A stretch of 64,000 nt of DNA from Streptomyces sp. NBC_01717 (GCF_036248255.1 NZ_CP109178.1:8561001-8625000), one strand, 5' to 3'; positions 8,926-18,158 are shown, numbered from the stretch's first letter. Notes: a model not told the origin generated them from the sequence alone. Program-made: numbers and translations.

Positions 8926-9555
8926 AACAGCCTCTTCAATGGTATTCGCGCATTTTGCTGGTATCTCTCCGTAAAGGGTGTGTCTGACCGGCTGCGTCGA
9001 GTGACGACGGCAGGGAGCCCGCTGGAAACGGTAGGCGGCGGCCCGTGAAGATGAGCGCGACCGACTGTTCAGGCATGTCCCCGGCCTGGCCTCACGCGGT
9101 CCCGCAACCCGTCACAGGGAGACGCGGGCCGACTACCTACCTCTTGACCTTCGGCGACCATCTGAAGGCTGCCCCTGCTCTGGGCGGGCGTCGGTACCGG
9201 AGGCCACCGGGTATGTCACGCCCTTCCTGCTCATCCATGAGCGGACGGTCACCCAGCTTCGCGCGGCACTGCAGCGGCGTACAGGAACCGCAGCAACCGA
9301 GCACGGCCGGCCGCGCCGCTCCCCGGCCTATCGGGGGCAGGAATGACCGTCACTGAGCGATCCATCTAGAGCTGCGGATCAGAAGGCTTCTGACATCCAC
9401 ATCTGACTGTGAGGATGTCGATGACGCCGCCCGAGGGGGTTTGACTCTCCATCTGACCGATATGAGTTGCATGAAGAAGAGTGCCCGACTCCTGTACATG
9501 AGCCAACCCGCCGCGAAGAGGAAACCGCAGCGGGTTGTGAGGAGTTGAGCGAGCG
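8926..9555. other. No gene recognised
   Basis: About 630 bp. The first 60 bp upstream of the phosphatase start are relatively AT-rich and are likely its promoter. The rest has open frames on both strands without family motifs. I see no tRNA, repeat or transposase signature. Confidence 0.4.
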
Positions 9556-10140
9556 TCAGTCGGCGGCGGGGATCCGGTACTGGAGGACGAACTGGTCAGC
9601 GGCCATGAGGGTGTCGCAGAACTCCACGACACGCCCCTTCTTGGTCACTGCGTGCCGCACCAGTTGAATCACGGGGGCGCCAGGGCTCAGAGCCAACTCG
9701 GACGCCTCCGCCTTCGCGGCTGGCCGAGCCTGGAGCGTCTCGACGAACTCGGCGAAGGTGTGGCCGTGGTCTTCGAGCCGGGCGTGGGTGCCGCCAGGGG
9801 CCAGGGGTCTCGGCGAACAGCTCAGGGATGTCCTTCACGACGTCCCAGGGCAGGTACGACGATGCCGTCTCGACATGAGTCCCGTTCCGGAAGTACAGGC
9901 GCCGACGTGCCAGCACCTGCGTACCCACGTCGAGACCGAGCCGCTCGGCGATGTCCGCCGGCGCTTCCATCAACCCGATGTAGAGGACGCTCACCTTCGC
10001 GGTGGCACCGGACTGCTCGGACTCGGCGAGGTAGGCAGCCTCAGCGCCCCGCCGATGCGCGGCACGGAACCGATCGGAAGAGCGCAGCCGCACAGGCGGC
10101 CGGTCCTTCACGATCGAGCCCTTACCGTGCCGAGTCGCCC
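9556..10140 (-). pseudogene. GntR/UTRA regulator: DNA-binding domain lost and frameshifted
   Basis: The effector-binding UTRA domain is clear: LYIGLMEAPADIAERLGLDV, VLARRRLYFRNGTHVETASS, WDVVKDIPELF, then in the next frame GGTHARLEDHGHTFAEF, LSPGAPVIQLVRHAV and QYRIPAAD with a stop at 9556. The frame break at about 9793-9806 coincides with a 7-base tandem duplication (CCTGGCC-like unit); removing one unit restores PGGTHARL. Only the last residues of the winged helix (HGKGSIV) remain near 10120, so the DNA-binding helix is gone as well. Confidence 0.8.
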
Positions 10141-10164
10141 GCTTCCAGGGAAAGTTCGTCGTCC

Positions 10165-10263
10165 ATGACGGGAAAGGTCGACGTCTACTACGAGGGCACA
10201 CTCCAGGCCACCATCGACGCAGACTTCGGCAGCGACTCTTTCAAGGCCGGCGCCGGCTGCTGC
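10165..10263 (+). pseudogene. Polysaccharide lyase (PL7/alginate-lyase-like) scrap
   Basis: About 30 codons read TGKVDVYYEGTLQATIDADF and FKAGAGCCSD. This resembles the final strands of PL7-type alginate lyases, where a GKxDVYYNG strand and an FKAGxY strand line the substrate groove. The match is short and remembered rather than searched. No other part of such a gene is present. Confidence 0.4.
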
Positions 10264-10288
10264 TCAGATCGAGTCCCGCCGGCGGGGC

Positions 10289-11056
10289 TCATGATCCATA
10301 TCGATGGAATCCTGGTGTGCGCCATTCGTGGCCGTCGGGCAGCACAGCGAGCGCTTCATAGCCGCCCAGTGAATCAAGCCAGTTCTGTGCGCCGTCGCCT
10401 CTGGCGAAGGCGGCGGTGGCGTAGGCGTCGGTCATGGTGAGACGTGGTCCGATGAGGGTGAGGGAGGCGAACGTGGTGGCGGCTGTGCCGTGGTGCGGGT
10501 CGAGGATGTGGGCGCCGCGTTCAGCGGTACCGGAGGTGGCGACGGCCAGGTCGTGGTGGGCGGTGATGACGGTGACGAGTTCGCCGGGCTGCAGAGGGTG
10601 GGCGATGCCGATGCGCCATGGTGTGCCGGGGGCTGCCTGGCCGCGGATCTGGAGATCGCCGCCGCCGTTGACACACGTGTGCTGCGCACCGGCGTCCTGG
10701 AGGAGCTGGGATGCGGCTTCGGTGGCCCAGCCCTTGACGAGTCCCGAGGGATCGAGGGTCCCGGCCGGGACGATGCTGAACCAGCCGTCGGAGGCGTGAG
10801 TGGCCTGTGCGCAGAGCGAGAGGACCTCGTGGACCTCGGGCGGGCAGGCGTTCTGGCGGATCTCACCGCGGGCCAAGCGGCTGATGTGGCTGTCGGCCCG
10901 GTAGGTGGAGAACACCTCGTCGACCCGGTGGAGTTGCCGCACGGCCTCGGCGAGGGCGTGGCGGATGGCGGGGGTGGGATTGTCGCGGATGTCGAAGGAG
11001 AAGACGGTGCCCATGACATGTTCGACGTGACGTAGTCCGGGCAGGGTGTCAGGCAT
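10289..11056 (-). CDS. apbE: FAD:protein FMN transferase (ApbE family)
   Basis: A 255-residue ApbE-type flavin transferase that attaches FMN from FAD to a Ser/Thr of a target protein. It contains MGTVFSFDIRD, the HRVDEVFSTYRADSHISRL motif, DPSGLVKGWA, CVNGGGDLQIRG, and the Mg-binding TMTDAYATAAFARG. No obvious signal peptide or lipobox is present, so the site of action is uncertain. Its start overlaps the stop of the FMN-binding protein gene by 8 bp, so the two are translationally linked, and the neighbour is the obvious flavinylation substrate. Confidence 0.93.
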   Translation of the reverse strand: MPDTLPGLRHVEHVMGTVFSFDIRDNPTPAIRHALAEAVRQLHRVDEVFSTYRADSHISRLARGEIRQNACPPEVHEVLSLCAQATHASDGWFSIVPAGTLDPSGLVKGWATEAASQLLQDAGAQHTCVNGGGDLQIRGQAAPGTPWRIGIAHPLQPGELVTVITAHHDLAVATSGTAERGAHILDPHHGTAATTFASLTLIGPRLTMTDAYATAAFARGDGAQNWLDSLGGYEALAVLPDGHEWRTPGFHRYGS

Positions 11057-11492
11057 GGGCCTGGTCCAAGGCGCTCTGCAGGGACTGGATGTAACCCTGG
11101 CTGGTGTAACTGGCTCCGGAAACGGCGTCGATGTGCGCGCTCTGCGCACCGATGGCCTCCTGGGTGAGGCGGGGCAGTGCGTAGGCGGCGATCTCCTGGT
11201 CGCGGCCGCTCCGGTCCGGTGCCCGGAGAACCTTGACTGCGGTGATCTTTCCCTCGGAGAGGGTGGCGGCGACCTGGACGGTCCCGTACTGGGTATCGAC
11301 GGGAGCCCCGGTGAACGTGCCCGTCCCCGTGGGCGAACCCGAAGCGTTGCCCGTCGGGGCGTGCGGGGGCGAAGACTCCGCCGGGGACCGAGGGGTCGGC
11401 CCGGCGAAGGCGGGGGACTGGTGAGGTTTGAGGGCCAGCAGCGCGACGACGAGGGCGCTGATCCCGGTAGTGGCAAGGGCTGCTCGGCGCAT
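11049..11492 (-). CDS. Exported FMN-binding domain protein
   Basis: 147 residues. It has an N-terminal signal/anchor (MRRAALATTGISALVVALLA), a Pro/Ser/Gly-rich linker, then an FMN_bind domain (about 62-147). The flavinylation motif reads DAVSGASYTS near residues 122-131, with Ser in the position of the usual acceptor Thr/Ser of the SGA(S/T) motif. It is expected outside the membrane, carrying covalent FMN and passing electrons from the membrane reductase. It lies between the reductase gene and apbE in a compact operon, 11 bp from the former. Confidence 0.92.
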   Translation of the reverse strand: MRRAALATTGISALVVALLALKPHQSPAFAGPTPRSPAESSPPHAPTGNASGSPTGTGTFTGAPVDTQYGTVQVAATLSEGKITAVKVLRAPDRSGRDQEIAAYALPRLTQEAIGAQSAHIDAVSGASYTSQGYIQSLQSALDQAHA

Positions 11493-11503
11493 GGCGGCTC
11501 TCC

Positions 11504-12865
11504 TCAGAACGCGAAGGACTCGTGGTGGATACGCCGGGCCGGGACACCGACCTCGCGCAGGGCGTGGATTGCGGCCTGTGTCATGCCGGGCGGGCCGCAC
11601 AGGTAGACGTCGTGCGTGGCCAGATCCGGCACCAGAGCGGTCAGGCCCTGGGCGGTGAGGGGGGAGGAATGTCCGGCCGGTTCGTCGACGACGTAATGCA
11701 CGGTGGCCCGTCGTCGGGCGGCTATCGCGTCGAGTTCGCCGCGCAGCGCGAGGCTGTCGGCGTGGCGGGCCCGATAGACGAGGGTCACGTCTCCCGGCAG
11801 CGTCTCGAAGAGCGAGCGCAGCGGGGTGATGCCGACGCCGCCTGCCAGCAGCAGGACCTTGGCGGCAGTTCGGCGGTCCGCGGTAAGACCGCCGTACGGT
11901 CCCTCCGCCCACACCCGGGTGCCGGGCGTCAAGCGGGCGAGTGCGGCACTGTGGCCGCCGGCGGTCTTCACCGTGATGCGTAGGAACCGGGGGTGCGCGG
12001 GGGCGGAGAGGGAGTAGGGGTTGGCGCTCCACCATAGTCCGCGGGTCAGGAAGCGCCAGCGCAGGAACTGTCCCGGTTCACCCCCCAGCTCGTCCAGGTG
12101 CTCGCCGGTGAGGTGGACGGAGACCACGCCTGGTGCCTCGGGATGGACCGCGCTCACGCGCAGGCGGTGGCGCAGGCCGCGCCGGACGGGGACGGCGAAC
12201 CGGTACCAGGCGACCAGCGCCGCGACGCCGAGGAAGAGCGAGTACCAGGCGGCCTGAGCCGACCGGTTGCCGACGAAGTCCGCTCCGTTGGAGAGCTGGT
12301 GCCCGAAGGTGAGGAATACGGCCAGGTATGTGGCGAAGTGCAGGTAGTGCCAGGTCTCGTAACTCAGCCTGCGACGGGCCGCGCGGGCCGAGAGGACCCC
12401 GGTGGCCAGGAACAGGAGGAAGCCGGCCGTGCCTTTGACGAGGTCTGGATAGTGCAGGACGAGCGACGAGGTCTGGCTGACCAGCTGCGTGTGGGAGCTC
12501 AGGGAGTAACCCCAGATGATCAGCAGGGTGTGGGCGATTGCCAGGGAGATGGTGCAGCGGCCGCCGAACGCGTGCCAGCGGGCAAGCTGGTCCGTGCCGA
12601 TGGTGTGGTCCAGAAGCGGCATGCGGGCCATGAGGGCCAGCAGGACGGCGCAGGCGTACCCGGCCAGGAGCCCGGTGATGCGTCCCGCGCCGGTCAGCCA
12701 GCCCGCCGGGCCGATCACCGAGGTCGTGTCGCTCCACCACAGGGCGAGCACCCCGGCGGCGCCGGCCCAGATCACGAGCGGCGCCAGAATCGGCACGACG
12801 CTGCGGCGCGGGCGCCGGTGGCGCATCCCACGGCTCGCGTACGTGGTGGTGGATGTGGCGGTCAT
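11504..12865 (-). CDS. Ferric-reductase-like transmembrane oxidoreductase
   Basis: A 453-residue membrane flavocytochrome-type reductase. About six membrane helices span residues 25-215, with histidines such as WHAFGGRCTISLAIAHTLLI and HYLHFATYLAVFLTFGHQL in heme-ligand positions. The FAD-binding barrel (about 225-325) has PGQFLRWRFLTRG. The NAD(P)-binding part (about 330-453) has LLAGGVGITPLRSLFE and ends YLCGPPGMTQAAI. It likely carries cytosolic NAD(P)H electrons across the membrane to the co-encoded FMN protein. It is the first gene of the operon and diverges from the two-component genes, 170 bp away. Confidence 0.92.
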   Translation of the reverse strand: MTATSTTTYASRGMRHRRPRRSVVPILAPLVIWAGAAGVLALWWSDTTSVIGPAGWLTGAGRITGLLAGYACAVLLALMARMPLLDHTIGTDQLARWHAFGGRCTISLAIAHTLLIIWGYSLSSHTQLVSQTSSLVLHYPDLVKGTAGFLLFLATGVLSARAARRRLSYETWHYLHFATYLAVFLTFGHQLSNGADFVGNRSAQAAWYSLFLGVAALVAWYRFAVPVRRGLRHRLRVSAVHPEAPGVVSVHLTGEHLDELGGEPGQFLRWRFLTRGLWWSANPYSLSAPAHPRFLRITVKTAGGHSAALARLTPGTRVWAEGPYGGLTADRRTAAKVLLLAGGVGITPLRSLFETLPGDVTLVYRARHADSLALRGELDAIAARRRATVHYVVDEPAGHSSPLTAQGLTALVPDLATHDVYLCGPPGMTQAAIHALREVGVPARRIHHESFAF

Positions 12866-13035
12866 GGTGCTCCTCCGGATGGGACATGCTCCGGTGATGG
12901 GCGGCCAGCCTCACAGTCCAACTTCTGTGTACCTTCTGAAACGGCCCTGTCGGCCGCCTTCAGCGCCGATTCAGAGGAAACTCAGAGGCAGGGCTTGCCC
13001 TGCTGTGGTCTGTGCTGGGGGATGCTGAAGCAACC

Positions 13036-13621
13036 ATGGACGAGCCACGTAAGACCTCGCTTCTGCACCGCCCCGACGGAGAGCCCGTACGGGTCCTCGT
13101 CGTCGACGACGAGCCCGACGTCACGGACGTGCTGGCCGGGGTCATGGCCGGGGAGGGCTGGCAGGTCCGCACCGCCGCAGACGGCGTGTCTGCGCTCGCG
13201 ACGGCCCGTGATTTCCGGCCCGATGCGGTGGTCCTGGACTGGATGCTGCCCGACAGAAGTCCTGGCCCGGCTGCGTGGGCTGCTCCGGCGGGCCGGGATG
13301 ACTGCCGAGCCGGGCACGAACCGGCTCACCGTCGGGGACCTCGTCATGGACGAGGAAGCCAGGGAGGTCAGACGCGGCGGGACCACGGTCGACCTGTCCC
13401 GCACCGAGTTCGAACTCCTACGCTTCCTCATGCGCAACCCGCGCCGAGTGCTGTCCAAGGACCAGATCCTCGACCAGGTCTGGGCCTACGACTTCGGCGG
13501 ACGAGCCCATGTCGTCGAGCTCTACATCAGCTACCTGCGCAAGAAGATCGATGCCGGACGCACCCCGATGATCCACACCGTGCGCGGCGTCGGATACGTC
13601 CTCAAGCCGGACTCCCCATGA
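13036..13621 (+). pseudogene. OmpR/PhoB response regulator with internal receiver deletion
   Basis: From the ATG at 13036, frame 1 encodes the receiver start VRVLVVDDEPDVTDVLAGVM through AVVLDWMLPD, which includes the phospho-acceptor Asp of LDWMLP. At about 13254 the sequence jumps to another frame, EVLARLRGLLRRAG, which is normally the last receiver helix. The winged-helix domain after it is complete (LSRTEFELLRFLMRNP through HTVRGVGYVLKP). About 50 codons are gone, including the conserved Thr/Ser and Lys of the switch, and the frame is shifted. No normal regulator can be made unless the DNA-binding half has its own start. It overlaps the kinase gene by 4 bp. Confidence 0.88.
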
Positions 13622-15042
13622 GGCGCCTGCCGCCCCGTACCCTGCGCGGTCAGCTCACCGCCGGACTCGTCACTCTGCTCGCCCTCGCCTGCCTCGTCGT
13701 CGGCATCACCACCGCCGTCGCTCTGAGAGGCTTCCTGATGGGGCGGCTGGACGAACAGCTCTCCGCCTCCGGCGGCCGGTTCGCCGCCAGCCTGGAACAT
13801 GAGGCCAAACCCGACGCGGACAACCGTCCCGACACGCGCGGTCAGGCCGAAGCGACCTTCGGCGCCCGCCTCCTGAACGGCACCGTCACCCAGGCAGCCG
13901 TCGTCGACGAGGCCACCGACCGTGCCTTCCACCTCACCCTCCGGGATCGCCGTGTCTTGGCGGGGGTCCCCGTCGACGGAAGCGGACACAGCATCCGCCT
14001 CTCCGCACTGGGGGGCTATCGCGTCACGGCCGTTGAGGGCGACGACCAGGACATCCTGATCACCGGCCTGCCCCTGCACCCGGTGGAAGAGACCGTTCAC
14101 CGCCTCGAAGCGGTCGAAACCGTACTGTTCGGCGCCGCCCTCGTAGTCACCGGCATCGCCGGTGCCCTGTGGGTGCGGATCTCCCTTCGCCCCCTCCAGA
14201 GGGTCACCGCCCGGGCAGCGGAGGTCGCCGGGCTGCCGCTCGCCAGCGGCGAGGTCGCCATGCCGGAACCACTTCCCGACACCGACCCGCGCACCGAAGT
14301 CGGCCAGGTCGGCACCGCCCTCAACCACATGCTCGGCCGCGTCGAGGACGCCCTCACCCGGCGCCAGGCCAGCGAGGAGAGGCTCCGGCACTTCGCCGCC
14401 GACGCCAGCCACGAGCTACGTACCCCCGTCGCCAACATCCGCGGCCACGCCGAGCTCGCCCTGCGCCGGCACGGCCCCGTCCCCGCCGAAGTCCGCCACG
14501 CCCTGGAACGCATCGATGCCGAGTCGCAGCGTATGACCCGCCTCGTCGACGACTTGCTCCTCCTCGCCCGCCTGGACGCCGGACGCCCTCTCGAACACGA
14601 ACCGGTCGATCTGACCCTGCTGATCCTGAACACTACGGAGGACGCACGCGCCGCCGGCCCCGGCCACCGCTGGCTCCTCAATCTCCCCGAAGAACCAGTC
14701 ACCGTCGCCGGAGACGCCCACCGGCTCCAGCAGGCCATCGGCAATCTCCTCGCCAATGCCCGTACCCACACACCGCCAGGCACCGACGTGACCATCGGCC
14801 TCACCACCGAGCCGGCCGGCGTTTCCGTCAGCGTGAGTGACAACGGTCCAGGCATCCCCGAAAAGCTTCAGCCCGAGGTCTTCGGCCGCTTCGTACGCGC
14901 CGACCACGCCCGCTCCCGCAGTACGGGAAGCACCGGTCTCGGACTCGCCATCGTCCATGCCGTCATCACCGCCCACGGCGGCACCGCCACCGTCACCAGC
15001 AGCCCCGGGCACACCACCTTCCGCCTGACACTCCCCAACTGA
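13618..15042 (+). CDS. Sensor histidine kinase
   Basis: A 474-residue membrane kinase, apparently intact. One helix spans about residues 13-35, then an extracytoplasmic sensor region (about 36-155), a second helix (about 165-187), HAMP (about 188-250), and the dimerisation helix with DASHELRTP, phospho-acceptor His at 265. The ATPase domain has N box LANARTH, G1 DNGPGIP, F-type GRFVRADHARS and G2 TGLGLAIVHAVI. The ATG at 13618 overlaps the stop of the regulator gene (ATGA). With its partner broken, the kinase is either orphaned or signals to another regulator. Confidence 0.92.
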   Translation: MRRLPPRTLRGQLTAGLVTLLALACLVVGITTAVALRGFLMGRLDEQLSASGGRFAASLEHEAKPDADNRPDTRGQAEATFGARLLNGTVTQAAVVDEATDRAFHLTLRDRRVLAGVPVDGSGHSIRLSALGGYRVTAVEGDDQDILITGLPLHPVEETVHRLEAVETVLFGAALVVTGIAGALWVRISLRPLQRVTARAAEVAGLPLASGEVAMPEPLPDTDPRTEVGQVGTALNHMLGRVEDALTRRQASEERLRHFAADASHELRTPVANIRGHAELALRRHGPVPAEVRHALERIDAESQRMTRLVDDLLLLARLDAGRPLEHEPVDLTLLILNTTEDARAAGPGHRWLLNLPEEPVTVAGDAHRLQQAIGNLLANARTHTPPGTDVTIGLTTEPAGVSVSVSDNGPGIPEKLQPEVFGRFVRADHARSRSTGSTGLGLAIVHAVITAHGGTATVTSSPGHTTFRLTLPN

Positions 15043-15149
15043 ACACGTCCGGTCGGCGACGATGAACCGCGCCCCTTGACCTCTTGCCGGCGTCGAAGCC
15101 CCGGGTTGCTACCGGGCTGTGTCGGCCGTGCGGACGGACTGGGAGTCGA

Positions 15150-15697
15150 TCAGCCCCGCGCTCGGCTCGCCGCTCCGGCCTCGCGGACCTGACCGCGCGG
15201 GGGCGCCGCGAGCGGGAGATCTTCGAGGAGGACAACGACCTCGACCGCAACCTCGGGCTCCTGGGCCGGTCGTTCGGCGCCTACGACTTCAGCGCGCACG
15301 ATCTGGACGCGCCGTTTCCGGACGTCGCCCACCTCGCCGAGAAGGGTGGCCGGACAGCCGCGGCGAAGATCATCGAACGGGACAAGGCCGAAACCCTGAC
15401 GCTTCGGCAGGTGGCCGAGTCGGCGAACCAGAGTTCCGCCAGTCGCCTTTCGTGGGCGCCCCCGAGACCGTCGCGGACGCGATCGAGAAGTGGTTCGAGG
15501 CGGGCACCTTCGACGGCATCAACCTCGCCTTCCGCACCAACGGCGAGCTGGAGCTCTTCGTCGACGGTGTGGTACCGCTCCTGCAGAAGCGCGGACTGTT
15601 CCGTACCGAGTACGAGGCCGACACCCTGCGGGGCAACCTTGGTCTGCCGATCCCCGTCAACCGCCACACCAGCGAGCGCCGGCTTGCGAACGGTTGA
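15150..15697 (+). pseudogene. Flavin-dependent (LLM) monooxygenase, C-terminal fragment with frameshift
   Basis: Two frames together make the C-terminal third of an NtaA/SnaA/DszA-type monooxygenase. The first reads GRREREIFEEDNDLDRNLGL through ETLTLRQVAESANQ. After a shift near 15430 it continues FVGAPETVADAIEKWFEAGT and GLFRTEYEADTLRGNLGLPI. The N-terminal two thirds with the FMN site are absent. The end closely resembles those of the intact genes at 18.2 and 19.4 kb, so this is a decayed relative in the same sulfur-related region. Confidence 0.8.
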
Positions 15698-15886
15698 GGG
15701 CGACGCCTCCGACCGACGAGGTCCAACGTCCCTGGCCGGACGCGTACTTCGCCGCCTGGGAGAAGTCGCTACGCCCGCGTATCAGGTTGCCCCGGTTCGT
15801 GTTCCCGGCGAAGGACAAGGGCACGGAACTCCGCCAGATCGGCGGCGACGTCCGCCGGGCGGCGCAGCGCATGGCGCAGAGCGGTG

Positions 15887-16183
15887 CGTTTGCTCGACCT
15901 GCTCCCGCAGCACGCCCTGGCCGGCAAGACGGTGCTGCCGCTGGCCACCGGCGGGAGCACAGCGCACGTCCTGGCCATCGACTACGCGCTGCGCCCCGTG
16001 CTCAGCGCCATGGGCGCCGCGCACATAGTCCAAGGCTGGTTCACGCTCGACAAGGACATCACCGTCGGCGACGACGGCACACCGGCCGTCGCACCGGCGT
16101 CCGCTGACGCCCTGACCCAGGTCACGGAAGCCTTCTCCGTCGCACTGGGCGGCCGGCTGGCGCTGGTGGCGGCCACCGCTTGA
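15887..16183 (+). pseudogene. NADPH-dependent FMN reductase (SsuE-like), C-terminal fragment
   Basis: The last 98 residues of an SsuE-type flavodoxin-fold reductase are present: LLDLLPQHALAGKTVLPLAT, then HVLAIDYALRPVLSAMGAAH and a Q/W-containing dimer helix. The first half, with the FMN phosphate loop, is missing. In intact systems this enzyme supplies reduced FMN to sulfonate or sulfone monooxygenases like those nearby. The ATG at 15884 is just the first Met in the remnant. Confidence 0.75.
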
Positions 16184-16535
16184 GCCCGTCGTCGGCGGGC
16201 CACGGCATCTGGGCTGCACCCCGTGGTCGTGTGGGAACCTCCTGCGGGACGGCGCCGGAAGCGGCATCTTCGAGGACGGCAACGGCACTTGAGAGCAGTC
16301 GGCCAGCCCTCGGCGTCGTACTGCGGGGATCCGAATCCCGGCCGGGTGGCGCGTTCGCCCAGCGTCGCGCGGGGATCTCCTCGTCCACTGGTACCGGACT
16401 GCGAACACTCGCGCAGCGAGGCGGTGGCCACAGGGACATCATTCGCGTAGCCGGCCCAGGTGACGACGATCTGCTCGGCCGACGACTGCGGTGCGCGGAC
16501 GGGACGGTGCTCAACAGATGGCCGGACCGCGGTAC
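16184..16535. other. No gene recognised
   Basis: About 350 bp between two converging units. The open frames are low-complexity. I see no convincing gene, repeat or structured RNA. Confidence 0.4.
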
Positions 16536-16946
16536 TCAGGTGCTTCGGAAACGGCGAATGGACAGGTACATCTCGCAGCCGAGGCAGTAGCCGAAGGCTG
16601 CGTTGAGGAAGGCCGCAGCAAGGGCGAGCGCGGTGGCGGCCAGGCCGAGCCACTCGGCGCCGGCGAGGTAGCCGACGGTGCCGACCAGACCGAAGCCGAA
16701 GCCCACGCCCTGCGCGAAGCGGGGCGGACGGGCATCCTCCAGCTCGCGCGGCTGGGCGAGTCCGGGCCGAATTGCGACCCGATACAGCCAACCGTACGGG
16801 GAGTACTGCAGGCCGGCGAAGGCACCGAGCGCGAAGATCGCGGTCTGCACGGCCAGCAGGGCGCCGCTGCCAGTGATCAGTACGGCACAGAGGACAAGTG
16901 TGGTGAGCGCGGCGGCAAAGCGGGTGCCTCGCGGGTCGATCTGCAT
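16536..16946 (-). CDS. DUF4395 membrane protein
   Basis: 136 residues starting MQIDPRGTRFAAALTTLVL. About four hydrophobic helices are visible. It carries the DUF4395 hallmarks SPYGWLYRVAIRPGL and a late Cys-containing stretch, FGYCLGCEMY. DUF4395 proteins are commonly encoded next to a thioredoxin-like gene in actinomycetes, and the divergent neighbour at 17163 is one. The CxxC-like cysteines suggest the pair handles thiol or sulfur chemistry at the membrane. That role is inferred. Confidence 0.88.
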   Translation of the reverse strand: MQIDPRGTRFAAALTTLVLCAVLITGSGALLAVQTAIFALGAFAGLQYSPYGWLYRVAIRPGLAQPRELEDARPPRFAQGVGFGFGLVGTVGYLAGAEWLGLAATALALAAAFLNAAFGYCLGCEMYLSIRRFRST

Positions 16947-17162
16947 GAGGGGACTCCGGGACAAGGGGAGGATGACGATCGGGCCGGCGCAGGTGTCAGC
17001 GACAGCGGCAGGCCGTGACCCGGCAGAGGTCGACCACACGACGAGTGGTCAGCCGTAGCGGCCGGAGAGCGGAGTCCATGGCGGACATGCTAGCGGCGCG
17101 ATACCGAGCGGTCGATGGCCAGTTGGGGCGAGGAGTTGGGGGCGGTGGGGCAGACTGGTCGT

Positions 17163-17597
17163 ATGACCGGGTTGGTGGTGTGTGTCGCGGTGCTCGTTCT
17201 GGCGGGCATCTTCGGGGTGGTGCAGGCGGCACGCAGCGGCAGGCTCCGGTTGCGGCCCACGGATGGTGCGGTGCGCCTGTCGGCGGCGGAGATCGGGGCC
17301 GAGCTGGGGGAGCGGGTGACGCTGCTTCAGTTCTCCACCGCCGTCTGCCAGCCATGCCGGGCGACGCGGCGGATGCTGGCCGAGGTCGCCGGGACGGTGC
17401 CGGGAGCGGTGCATCTGGAAATCGACGCGGAAGCCCGGCTGGAGCTGGTGAGGCGACTGGAGATTCTGCGCACGCCGACCGTGTTTGTTCTCGACCCGAC
17501 CGGTCGGGTTGTCGGCAGGGCGTCCGGGCAGCCCAGGCGTGCGGACGTGATCGCGGCCATCGGTAAGGTAACCGGGGCCTCCATCACCCCATCGTGA
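17163..17597 (+). CDS. Membrane-anchored thioredoxin-like protein
   Basis: 144 residues starting MTGLVVCVAVLVLAGIFGVV, a single N-terminal membrane anchor, followed by a thioredoxin fold. The active site is FSTAVCQPCRATRRML (CxxC), and the cis-Pro loop reads ILRTPTVFVLDPTGRVVG. It probably acts as a thiol-disulfide exchange protein at the membrane with the divergently encoded DUF4395 partner. The ATG at 17163 is preferred over an upstream ATG at 17115 because the anchor then starts at residue 2. Confidence 0.88.
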   Translation: MTGLVVCVAVLVLAGIFGVVQAARSGRLRLRPTDGAVRLSAAEIGAELGERVTLLQFSTAVCQPCRATRRMLAEVAGTVPGAVHLEIDAEARLELVRRLEILRTPTVFVLDPTGRVVGRASGQPRRADVIAAIGKVTGASITPS

Positions 17598-17813
17598 TCA
17601 GGTAGCTCACTCCGGTTCATACAGCCGCCTCCAGCACCGATGCCGCTCTAAGAGTGGATCGGACGCACTCTGCGCCGTCGCACGGACTGCCTGTTGACGC
17701 GTAGTCGGGAGGGCCGGAGGAACAAACGGCGTAGGTGTGTTGTTGTGGCGTGGCGTCATGACCATGACCTCCGGACATTGCGCGGCGCCGCCGCCCCGCG
17801 TAGCGTTCCGAGC

Positions 17814-17945
17814 AGGTTATGAGTGTCAGCGTCAAGCCCTGGCTTGCTGACCGGCAACCCTCCTGCGCGGCGGGGTGCTCCAGGTGACGACCAGGCGGGG
17901 CCCGTCCGGGTTTCGCAAGCGCGAGGCCCTCGGGCCCGCCGAGGC
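17814..17945 (+). ncRNA. SAM-IV riboswitch
   Basis: The segment carries the conserved SAM-IV core in order: GGTTATGAGTGTCAGCGTCA, then AGCCCTGGCTTGCTGACCGG, CAACCCTCC, a GCGG/CGG-closed stem, GGGGTGCTCCAGGTGACGAC and CAGGCGGGG. A downstream GC-rich hairpin (CCCGTCCGGG through CCTCGGGCCC) fits the extra SAM-IV stem. SAM-IV RNAs in actinomycetes bind S-adenosylmethionine and repress sulfur-acquisition genes. It lies about 210 bp upstream of the first of two intact flavin monooxygenases on the same strand, so it probably shuts off organosulfur scavenging when SAM is plentiful. Confidence 0.85.
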
Positions 17946-18158
17946 CGGAAGGGCGGAGGTGACGGCCATGCCACCCGTGTCCTGCCCGCCTGTCAGGGTT
18001 CTTGTCCCGCGGCGCAGCGTCCATCTGTACTCCCGGCCCCACATCGACCTTCAGCGCGTGGCCGGCGCGCTCTGTTGTTCCTGACCTGTTCTCCCGCCGC
18101 CGAACCTCCGGACGAGGTGCGGCGATCACATACGGTCGATCAGGAAGGCACCCCTTTC

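Noticed and set aside
9045..9356. Possible gene of 103 codons
   Set aside because: No ribosome binding site, family motif or codon bias; Pro/Ser/Arg-rich shadow-like product.
13531..14412. Minus-strand open frame (293 codons) over the histidine kinase
   Set aside because: The plus-strand kinase has all catalytic motifs; the reverse frame has none.
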